Positions 1-5,050 of a DNA stretch of 5,932 nt are shown in pieces. The DNA is from an uncultured Candidatus Saccharibacteria bacterium (GTDB lineage Bacteria > Patescibacteria > Saccharimonadia > Saccharimonadales > UBA6022): contig CAMPHY010000038.1 of the NCBI GenBank assembly GCA_946886125.1, positions 1 to 5,932 of the forward strand. The letters run 5' to 3'. A model generated the notes under the pieces. That model saw only the letters and a program-made list of their open reading frames with translations, was not told the DNA's origin and did not search any database. Each line of letters starts with the position of its first letter. The first letter of the stretch is position 1. Position numbers and translations under genes: made by a program.

Positions 1-176
1 GGCATACGAAGATCAAGAAAAATAATTGTCGGCTCTTCTTCGGCTACGAGTTTCAGGGCTTCTTCACCGTTGAAAGCGGTACGTACATTGTATCCAGCTG
101 TTTCTAAGATCACCTTATAAGCGTCGTTTAGGGCTGCGTCATCTTCGACGACAAGAATATTAGGGTGTTTTGTCAT
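1..176 (-). CDS. Response regulator receiver-domain protein, N-terminal part (truncated by window edge)
   Basis: The first 58 codons of a CheY-like receiver domain are visible; the rest lies beyond base 1. It begins MTKHPNILVVEDDAALNDAY, giving beta-1 followed by the acidic pocket E11-D12-D13. The segment IIFLDLRM places the phosphoacceptor Asp at residue 55. The switch Thr/Ser and the conserved Lys, and any DNA-binding or other output domain, are not in the window, so it could be a stand-alone receiver or an OmpR/NarL-type regulator. ATG at 176 is preceded by AGGAG at 185-181 with a 4-nt spacer. It lies 64 nt downstream of the REC-kinase gene on the same strand and has a possible promoter of its own. 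As a family, such domains take a phosphoryl group from a kinase His; the neighbouring kinases are the natural donors (inference). Receiver identity is secure; the role is not known. Confidence 0.93.
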   Translation of the reverse strand, partial: MTKHPNILVVEDDAALNDAYKVILETAGYNVRTAFNGEEALKLVAEEEPTIIFLDLRM

Positions 177-197
177 AGGGCTCCTCGTTGCATTTGT

Positions 198-226
198 ACT
201 ATATTATCGTGATTGCGGTATTTAAA
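198..226 (-). promoter_or_regulatory. Possible sigma-70-like promoter of the terminal response regulator
   Basis: On the minus strand TTTAAA (226-221) and TATAGT (203-198) are separated by 17 nt. They match the -35 consensus at 4 of 6 and the -10 consensus at 5 of 6. Transcription would start near 191, giving a leader of about 15 nt that still contains the AGGAG ribosome binding site. The gene could therefore be expressed apart from the kinase operon. The region is AT-rich, so chance matches are likely. Confidence 0.35.
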
Positions 227-230
227 AACA

Positions 231-244
231 GTAATCTAGATTAC
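231..244. repeat. 14-bp perfect palindrome at the end of the REC-kinase gene
   Basis: GTAATCTAGATTAC reads the same on both strands. It covers the TAA stop of the REC-kinase gene and sits just upstream of the possible -35 of the next response regulator. On the minus strand it is followed by TGTTTTT, so it could be a weak 5-bp-stem terminator. Its position would also suit an activator binding site. Sequence alone does not decide between these. Confidence 0.4.
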
Positions 245-1386
245 AATATAGGATAATCTAATGCAGCTGATTTAGGCAAGCACACTTTAAATGTTGTTCC
301 CACTTGAGGACGAGATTCAAACTCAATCCTGCCCATATGAAGATCAATAATTTTTTTAGCCCAGTACAACCCAAGCCCTGTCCCGCCTACTTGGGTAGAA
401 AGGGGATTATCAATACGAGAAAACTTTTCAAACAGTTTGTCGTGATCCTTCTGTTTAATTCCTACTCCTTTATCAATCACACGCACACAGACATCTGATG
501 CATCCTCGTTTATACTTACTTGAATAGGACTATTTTCAGGAGAATATTTACTGGCATTATCGATAATGTTTTCAAGTACCATGCGAATAGTGCTTTGATC
601 GAGTTCAAGCATAAGACTTGAATCAGTAGGTGTAAATTGTACCGTTTGGTTGCGGTTTTCGAAATTGACATGCTGTTCTTTGATGATATCACTGACCAAA
701 TGATTTATATCAACTGGTTCTTTCCGCAGATGCACCTTACCCGCATCTACTTGAGCTACCTTAAGAAGATCAGCAACGATTCGCAGCTGTCGCTCATTGC
801 TCTCCTGGGCTTTTACAAGTGTCGTGCGCTGAGCGTCGCTCAGCTCTCCCATAAACCCCTCAAGAAGCATGCCAACATACTGCTTGACGCCCGTGGCTGG
901 AGTGCGGAGCTGATGTGAAGCGAGCGAGATAAACTCATCTTTTGTGCGGTTAAGTTCAATCAAGTGCTGAACACGCTGTTCCTCTACTTGTTTACGCTCA
1001 AGGGCGTATCGTAAGGTGCGCGATAATAGTTCTGCATTAAAACTGCCTTTGACTAGATAGTCTGCAGCGGCTAATTTCATAGATCGGTTCTCTATTTTTT
1101 TGTCACCGACACCAGTAAGGAGAATGAATGGTTCAGATCGTTTATGGGCTTGAGCAAATTCGAGTAACTCAAGCCCAGTGTGCTTACCGAGTCGATAGTC
1201 GAGAAGATAGACATCATGACTGTGCGAAGCGATATACTCTTTCGCCTCTTCGTACGAAGAACACCAAGTAAGTTCAAACGGCGAATCAACGATACGCATA
1301 AAAACATTTTTAATAATCAAATAATCATCTTCGTCGTCATCGACGAGCAGAACTCTGATATTGGCATCAGTAGGTCTTTTAGTCAC
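241..1386 (-). CDS. REC-histidine kinase: N-terminal receiver fused to HisKA-HATPase kinase
   Basis: A 381-residue protein counted from GTG at 1386. Residues about 10-128 form a receiver domain: acidic run DDDEDD near 16-21, phosphoacceptor D63 in YLLDYRLG, T91 and K113. A short helix leads to HisKA (about 148-216) with phosphorylatable H158 in SLASHQLRTP. The HATPase domain (about 262-373) has the N box ENIIDNASKYS (N273, N277), G1 box DKGVGI (305-310), F box LFEKF (318-322) and G2 box GGTGLGL (334-340). All catalytic residues are present, and no membrane segment is visible, so it is a cytosolic, presumably active kinase gated by its own receiver. The receiver-first order is opposite to classical hybrid kinases, whose REC is C-terminal. 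The GTG overlaps the upstream regulator's stop by 8 nt (GTGACTAA). A GGAG lies 13 nt upstream, longer than usual, so reinitiation coupling is likely. TTG at 1413 (390 aa) would extend it but has no ribosome binding site. Probable input is phosphate from the upstream kinase (inference). Confidence 0.92.
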   Translation of the reverse strand: MTKRPTDANIRVLLVDDDEDDYLIIKNVFMRIVDSPFELTWCSSYEEAKEYIASHSHDVYLLDYRLGKHTGLELLEFAQAHKRSEPFILLTGVGDKKIENRSMKLAAADYLVKGSFNAELLSRTLRYALERKQVEEQRVQHLIELNRTKDEFISLASHQLRTPATGVKQYVGMLLEGFMGELSDAQRTTLVKAQESNERQLRIVADLLKVAQVDAGKVHLRKEPVDINHLVSDIIKEQHVNFENRNQTVQFTPTDSSLMLELDQSTIRMVLENIIDNASKYSPENSPIQVSINEDASDVCVRVIDKGVGIKQKDHDKLFEKFSRIDNPLSTQVGGTGLGLYWAKKIIDLHMGRIEFESRPQVGTTFKVCLPKSAALDYPIL

Positions 1387-1837
1387 GGGTTTGCGGCAGC
1401 TCCACAATTTCAAACCAGTAATTACCGAGAGCAGTCATGACTGCGATCAGATTCTCAAAGGTGACTGGTTTTGTGATAAATGAGTTACTACCGAGCTGAT
1501 ACGAACGATAGATATCTTCTTCAGCTTTTGATGTCGTGAAGATAACGACGGGAATATCTTGTAGATCGGGTGTTGCTTTAATTTCCTTTAACGCCTCTCG
1601 ACCATCTTTGCGTGGCATATTAAGATCAAGCAAAATAACTCCAGGACGTTCAGGTGCCTTATCGGCGTAGTCACCACGGCCGTGTAAATAATCGAGCAAT
1701 TCTTCGCCGTCCTTAACGCGCACAAGCGTATTGAGTAGCTTGCTTTCGCCTAACGCTTTTTTTGTAAGCAAAAAATCATCGTCGTCGTCATCAGCCATTA
1801 AAATTAAGATAGGATCTTTATTCGGTGTCGTTGTCAT
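1379..1837 (-). CDS. Rcp1-like single-domain response regulator
   Basis: A 152-residue stand-alone CheY-like receiver. Key residues are the acidic stretch of six Asp at 16-21, phosphoacceptor D71 in VILLDLNMPRKDG, switch T101/T102 in VVIFTTSK, and K123-P124 in SFITKPVTF. No output domain follows. Its length, the GSNSFITKP segment and the pattern around it resemble the Rcp1 class, the partners of cyanobacterial phytochrome Cph1. That class works as a phosphate shuttle or by protein-protein contact rather than by DNA binding. ATG at 1837 is chosen because AAGGGAG (1850-1844) sits 6 nt upstream; an extension to 1888 would lie deep inside the kinase gene and lacks such a site. The gene overlaps the end of the upstream kinase by 20 nt and the start of the REC-kinase by 8 nt, implying translational coupling. 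It probably receives phosphate from the upstream kinase and may pass it to the REC-kinase or elsewhere (inference). Confidence 0.94.
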   Translation of the reverse strand: MTTTPNKDPILILMADDDDDDFLLTKKALGESKLLNTLVRVKDGEELLDYLHGRGDYADKAPERPGVILLDLNMPRKDGREALKEIKATPDLQDIPVVIFTTSKAEEDIYRSYQLGSNSFITKPVTFENLIAVMTALGNYWFEIVELPQTRD

Positions 1838-4016
1838 CTTCAACTCCCTTTGCCTTGATTGGAATTTTAAATATAAATGTTGAGCCACTATTTTTAGTGC
1901 TGCTTGCTGTTATTGTACCACCATATCGTTCGGCAATCTTACGGCATACAGCAAGCCCAATTCCCGTCCCTTCATACGTACCTCGTCCATGTAGTCGCTG
2001 AAATACTGAAAAGATACGATCGAGGTATTTTTCTTCAAATCCGATACCATTATCGGTAACGGTAATTTCATACATTTCATCACCCTTTTGTACTTCCTTA
2101 GATTCAACCGTTACCACAGGCGGCACATTTTCTCGATGAAATTTCAGAGCATTGCCGATCAGGTTTTGTAATAGCTGACGCATATGAGTAGGATCAGCCC
2201 AGACAGTTGGCAATTGACCTACCTTCACTTCACCCTGTGTGCGGTTAATACGATCGTCAAGATCACTTATTACGTCAGTCACAAGCGTATTGAGATTAAC
2301 TTCAACACTAGGCTGTGTTTTGGTAGTAACGCGTGAAAATGAAAGCAAATCTTCAATTAACACGCTCATCCGTGAAGCAGCAGCCCGCATACGCGTTAAG
2401 TACTCCATGCCATCACCGATTTTGGTAGCGTATTCACTTTCTAGAATGTCGCCAAACGCCTGGATCTTACGTAGCGGTTCTTGAAGGTCATGCGATGCTA
2501 CATAGGCAAAGTCCTGGAGCTCCTGATTACTTCGCGCCAAATCTTCAGAATTAGCTTTCAATTCTAACTCTACTTCTTGTCGTTTTAAAATTTCAGCTTC
2601 AAGACCGTCATTTAATTGCTGCAGCTGTTTAGTACGCTTCTGTACTCTTGCCTCTAATTGCTCATTAGCTATCACTAATTCTTCTTCAAGTTGTCTGCGT
2701 TGCTTATTTTCTTCACGAGAGTCTTTATACAAAGTGGCATTGGTCATGGTGAGCGAGATACGGCTAGCAAGCTCGATTGCCATAATGTAATCCGATTGCG
2801 TATACAGACGTTCTGAGTCGGAAGACACAAATGATATAGCTCCTACCACTTTCTTCTGCACAGAAATTGGTGCAATAATGATCGACCGGAGGTGAAGAGA
2901 TTTAATGAATGCCTTGTTTTCAGGATCTCCCACAGAAGCTTCAACTATTTCATCTGTAATAACAGGGTAAAACTCAGGCTTGCCGCTTCGAATCACGGCC
3001 GGCACACCAGTCGGATCATTAATATTGATCGGATTAATTTCACGATATTTTTTAACTAGATTAATTTTCTCTGGATCAACATGAGCCAGTGCTACTTGCT
3101 CCCACCCCGTTTCTTCATCATAAAAATCGACCGTACACCAATCGGCAATTTCAGGGACGCACAGCTTGGTAACATTTTCCAGTGTCTGCGTATATCGCAG
3201 TGATGAAGCCAATTCTTTTGAAGCCTTGGCTAAAAAGGCTTGAATCTGCGTGGTGCGCTTCTGCTCGTCAATATCAGTACATGTGCCATACCACTTAGCT
3301 ATCGTCCCATTACTATCCTTGAACGGTAAAGCTCGTCCAATTACCCAACGGTAGCTCTTCGAAGGCGCATGATAGAGTCGATATTCAATTTCGTATGGCT
3401 CACCAGTTTTAAGCGAGTTACTCCAACTCGCTTTTGCACGCTGCCGATCGTCAGGATGAAATAAATCATTCCAGCCTTCGCCGTCAGTTGCCCCCGGTGT
3501 TGTGCCCGTATAGTCATACCATTGTTGATTATAATATTCATGATACCCATCCGGCAGAGTAATCCACACAAGTTGCGGCATCGAGTCAGCCATGAAGCGT
3601 AATTTATCTTCATTATCAGCAAGAGCACGTTCAGTCGTTACTAAGTCGCTAACATCGTGAAGTGTATGGATAATATAATTACTATCAGGCACTGGATAAT
3701 TTGTTGGCTTCCAGTAACATACTTTACGCGTTCCTGTTTGAGTATGGATCACTGCCATTTCTTGAAGCACTTGCTCATCACTTGTTCGGCGAAGTGAAGC
3801 AAGCATTTCCTCAGCGTGTATACCCAATTCTTCACATAATTCATCGTCTAGCGTTCGCCCTAGAAGCTTTTCTTGACTCGTATGAGTTACTTTAGTGTAC
3901 ACGTCACTGGCATCGATTACAGTAAAATGAGCTCCATTATGAGCAATGACCATATAGGCGTCGGGTAATAGCTTAAATAATTGATTAAAATCGAGCGTTA
4001 CATCCTGAGCGGGCAT
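1818..4016 (-). CDS. PAS-PAS-GAF sensor histidine kinase (cytosolic)
   Basis: A 732-residue multi-sensor kinase. A first PAS-like domain spans about 10-127 (LFKLLPDAYMVI onward). A second PAS with its PAC tail spans about 137-255 (SMPQLVWITLPDG, then YRWVIGRALPF and WYGTCTDIDEQK). A GAF domain spans about 257-427 (including PEIADWCTVDFYDEE and IIIAPISV), and a charged coiled-coil linker about 432-503. HisKA follows with H509 in ASHDLQEPLRKI, then HATPase with N box QNLIGNALKF (N618, N622), G1 box DNGIGF (655-660) and G2 box GTGIGL (683-688). No signal peptide or membrane helix is seen, so it should sense a cytoplasmic cue. The SHDLQEPLR kinase core is of the phytochrome-like type, but no bilin-binding PHY module is recognisable, so light sensing is not supported. 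AAGGAG at 4034-4029 lies 12 nt before the ATG, longer than ideal. It heads the operon, and its end overlaps the response regulator by 20 nt. The ligand is unknown. Confidence 0.95.
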   Translation of the reverse strand: MPAQDVTLDFNQLFKLLPDAYMVIAHNGAHFTVIDASDVYTKVTHTSQEKLLGRTLDDELCEELGIHAEEMLASLRRTSDEQVLQEMAVIHTQTGTRKVCYWKPTNYPVPDSNYIIHTLHDVSDLVTTERALADNEDKLRFMADSMPQLVWITLPDGYHEYYNQQWYDYTGTTPGATDGEGWNDLFHPDDRQRAKASWSNSLKTGEPYEIEYRLYHAPSKSYRWVIGRALPFKDSNGTIAKWYGTCTDIDEQKRTTQIQAFLAKASKELASSLRYTQTLENVTKLCVPEIADWCTVDFYDEETGWEQVALAHVDPEKINLVKKYREINPININDPTGVPAVIRSGKPEFYPVITDEIVEASVGDPENKAFIKSLHLRSIIIAPISVQKKVVGAISFVSSDSERLYTQSDYIMAIELASRISLTMTNATLYKDSREENKQRRQLEEELVIANEQLEARVQKRTKQLQQLNDGLEAEILKRQEVELELKANSEDLARSNQELQDFAYVASHDLQEPLRKIQAFGDILESEYATKIGDGMEYLTRMRAAASRMSVLIEDLLSFSRVTTKTQPSVEVNLNTLVTDVISDLDDRINRTQGEVKVGQLPTVWADPTHMRQLLQNLIGNALKFHRENVPPVVTVESKEVQKGDEMYEITVTDNGIGFEEKYLDRIFSVFQRLHGRGTYEGTGIGLAVCRKIAERYGGTITASSTKNSGSTFIFKIPIKAKGVEDDNDTE

Positions 4017-4028
4017 ATAAAAGTCATT

Positions 4029-4034
4029 CTCCTT
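4029..4034 (-). promoter_or_regulatory. Ribosome binding site of the PAS-PAS-GAF kinase, unusually distant
   Basis: AAGGAG reads on the minus strand 12 nt before the kinase ATG at 4016. An out-of-frame ATG (4027-4025) lies 1 nt after it, too near for normal initiation, and would encode only nine residues. The site supports the 4016 start but suggests modest translation efficiency. Confidence 0.6.
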
Positions 4035-4053
4035 GTAGGGGTTTTAAAGATGA

Positions 4054-4082
4054 GAGGGGTTGTCACGTTGCGACAACCCCTC
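4054..4082 (-). terminator. 11-bp hairpin: terminator of the membrane-protein gene or structured leader of the kinase operon
   Basis: Positions 4054-4064 (GAGGGGTTGTC) pair perfectly with 4072-4082 (GACAACCCCTC) around a 7-nt loop. It lies 29 nt past the stop of the YeaQ-family gene on the minus strand. The downstream tract on that strand is TCATCTTTAAAA, only partly T-rich, so the terminator is imperfect. Because a possible promoter for the kinase operon lies just upstream, the same hairpin could stand near the 5' end of the kinase mRNA. On the plus strand no T-run follows it. Confidence 0.6.
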
Positions 4083-4094
4083 CAGCGTTAATTG

Positions 4095-4124
4095 ATCATA
4101 ATAGACACTACTTACGCGTGTGAA
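4095..4124 (-). promoter_or_regulatory. Possible promoter of the signalling operon
   Basis: On the minus strand TTCACA (4124-4119) and TATGAT (4100-4095) each match the -35/-10 consensus at 5 of 6, with an 18-nt spacer. Transcription would start near 4088, giving a leader of about 72 nt that includes the 4054-4082 hairpin. It overlaps the last codons of the YeaQ-family gene. This is consensus matching by eye only. Confidence 0.4.
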
Positions 4125-4381
4125 CGACGGCCACGGAATGCGCGGACGATAGCGAGTAGAATAATCGCACCGAGTACAGCTACGATGAAGCTTGTAATAC
4201 TAAAACCTTCTACATCATTGCCAGTCAATAGACGGACAAGGAATCCACCGATAAATGCACCAAGGATACCCACAATAATATTTCCTATTGCGCCCTGTTC
4301 GGCATCGGTCTTCATCACTTTTGAAGCAATCCAACCAGCTAATGCGCCGAATAGAATCCAAAGTATAATATCTAGTAACAT
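4112..4381 (-). CDS. GlsB/YeaQ/YmgE family small membrane protein
   Basis: An 89-residue, very hydrophobic protein with three predicted membrane helices at about 3-22, 31-52 and 60-80, and a short basic tail ([10 protein letters not shown]). The Gly-rich motifs [10 protein letters not shown] in helix 1 and [16 protein letters not shown] in helix 2 are typical of the transglycosylase-associated/GlsB-YeaQ-YmgE family (PF04226), whose usual length is about 80-90 residues. Members are linked to envelope or general stress, but no biochemical activity is established, and the old transglycosylase name does not imply enzyme function. ATG at 4381 has an excellent AAGGAGG (4394-4388) with 6-nt spacing, suggesting strong translation. 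It follows the unknown membrane-protein gene after 78 nt on the same strand and may be co-transcribed with it or have its own promoter. A hairpin lies just after its stop. Confidence 0.93.
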   Translation of the reverse strand: MLLDIILWILFGALAGWIASKVMKTDAEQGAIGNIIVGILGAFIGGFLVRLLTGNDVEGFSITSFIVAVLGAIILLAIVRAFRGRRSHA

Positions 4382-4408
4382 GTTATTCCTCCTTTGTTGA
4401 TACTGCTG

Positions 4409-4434
4409 CTATCATAGCTTGGTAGATACGATAG
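4409..4434. repeat. Imperfect dyad upstream of the YeaQ-family gene
   Basis: The minus strand reads CTATCGTA, 10 nt, then TATGATAG, forming an 8-bp stem that contains one G-U pair. It lies about 30 nt before the YeaQ-family start codon and covers a -10-like TATGAT (4416-4411) that has no convincing -35. It could be an operator or an RNA stem in the membrane-gene transcript. No T-run follows, so it is not a typical terminator. Confidence 0.3.
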
Positions 4435-4459
4435 TCTCTGTAAAATATTTAACTAAAAT

Positions 4460-4885
4460 TTAATTTTCTTTTGCAGGTGAAGGGACCTGAAAGCTAAATA
4501 ACTGCTTAGATCGCTTTACAATCCGCTGCAGTTTAACGGTATGCATTCGCGGCAGCCCAACTTCTAGTGACTCGATCGCTAATATAATAGCAACTTCAAT
4601 ACACAGCACAGCGTCTAGTATTTGTATTGTGTAATTAAAAACCATGCTCAGTGTACTTATAAATAATGCTCCGGCTGCAACCATAAGTGCGAAGCGTACT
4701 AAAAATCGACGAGGCGGCCGTGAAATCACCACAACAAGTAGAGCGGCGACAATTAGTCCTCGAATATACGCATAATCAATATCGGTTGAAGCGAACCACA
4801 TCAACGGATATTCTTCAAAATAAAGACCGCAGACAAGAAGAGCGGTAGCGAATAGCAGCGTTGATCCAATTAATATTTTTTTCAT
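4460..4885 (-). CDS. Unrecognised four-helix membrane protein
   Basis: A 141-residue protein that I do not assign to a family. Hydrophobic segments lie at about 5-21, 42-55, 62-83 and 87-106, the first possibly an uncleaved signal anchor. A conserved-looking basic turn SRPPRRF (55-61) sits between helices 2 and 3. The C-terminal 30 residues are basic and soluble (KLQRIVKRSKQLF), probably on the cytoplasmic side. A Cys at 19 follows LLV, which is not a canonical lipobox, so a lipoprotein is unlikely. ATG at 4885 has AGGAG (4894-4890) 4 nt upstream. The gene is divergent from the DAGK-like gene, with 165 nt between them, and lies upstream of the YeaQ-family gene on the same strand; the two may form a small envelope-related unit (inference). 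The ORF is well supported by start, ribosome binding site and hydrophobic pattern, but its function is unknown. Confidence 0.85.
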   Translation of the reverse strand: MKKILIGSTLLFATALLVCGLYFEEYPLMWFASTDIDYAYIRGLIVAALLVVVISRPPRRFLVRFALMVAAGALFISTLSMVFNYTIQILDAVLCIEVAIILAIESLEVGLPRMHTVKLQRIVKRSKQLFSFQVPSPAKEN

Positions 4886-4951
4886 ATTTCTCCTAAACTT
4901 TTCCTCATCTTTTTCTTAGAGTATCAAGTCAATCAATATGGAGCAGTTAGA

Positions 4952-4980
4952 TTTATCACTTTTTTTCGCTTTTCTGGCAA
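4952..4980 (-). promoter_or_regulatory. Possible promoter of the four-helix membrane protein gene
   Basis: On the minus strand TTGCCA (4980-4975) and GATAAA (4957-4952) lie 17 nt apart and match the -35 at 5 of 6 and the -10 at 4 of 6. An A-rich tract fills the spacer. Transcription would start near 4945, leaving a leader of about 60 nt before the ATG at 4885. This was matched by eye only. Confidence 0.4.
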
Positions 4981-5008
4981 ATTACTTTCATGACACTGTT
5001 TCTTTTCT

Positions 5009-5027
5009 TACTGCACATTTTGCAGTA
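5009..5027. promoter_or_regulatory. 19-bp dyad, probable operator of the DAGK-like gene
   Basis: TACTGCA-CATTT-TGCAGTA is a perfect 7-bp inverted repeat with a 5-nt centre. It ends 6 nt before the -10-like TATACT and would cover the -35/spacer region. A second inverted repeat, GCACAT (5013-5018) with ATGTGC (5027-5032), interlocks with it. The layout fits a repressor site, but no regulator gene for it is recognisable here. Confidence 0.5.
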
Positions 5028-5033
5028 TGTGCG

Positions 5034-5039
5034 TATACT
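5034..5039 (+). promoter_or_regulatory. -10-like element directly before the DAGK-like gene
   Basis: TATACT matches the -10 consensus at 5 of 6 and ends 11 nt before the ATG at 5051. Transcription would start around 5045-5047, so the leader would be only about 4-6 nt. The best-spaced -35 hexamer (CTGCAC at 5011) is poor, which fits either a regulated promoter or an activator-dependent one. Confidence 0.5.
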
Positions 5040-5050
5040 AATAAACACTT

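Noticed and set aside
637..918. Plus-strand open frame of 93 codons opposite the REC-kinase
   Set aside because: It lies entirely antisense to conserved HisKA/HATPase coding sequence, and its product has no recognisable domain.
1330..1355. GAC-rich trinucleotide pattern recurring at 1330-1355 and about 1778-1796
   Set aside because: It simply encodes the acidic Asp-rich pocket of the receiver domains and is not a DNA repeat element.
1838..1888. 17-residue N-terminal extension of the Rcp1-like regulator
   Set aside because: The ATG at 1837 has AAGGGAG at 6-nt spacing and gives a normal receiver N-terminus; the extension has no such site and would sit inside the kinase's HATPase coding region.
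3341..3628. Minus-strand open frame of 95 codons inside the large kinase gene
   Set aside because: It overlaps the second PAS domain in another frame; no motif or initiation signal supports it.
3998..4027. Nine-codon upstream reading frame (MTFICPLRM) overlapping the kinase start
   Set aside because: Its ATG is 1 nt from the ribosome binding site, too close for efficient initiation, and nothing in the peptide suggests a regulatory leader.
4092..4400. Plus-strand open frame of 102 codons opposite the YeaQ-family gene
   Set aside because: It mirrors the minus-strand gene, which has clear family motifs and a strong ribosome binding site. The antisense product is low-complexity Pro/Ile/Thr-rich.
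4826..4885. Lipoprotein signal in the four-helix membrane protein
   Set aside because: Cys19 is preceded by LLV; the -1 residue is Val rather than Gly, Ala or Ser, so the lipobox is not met.
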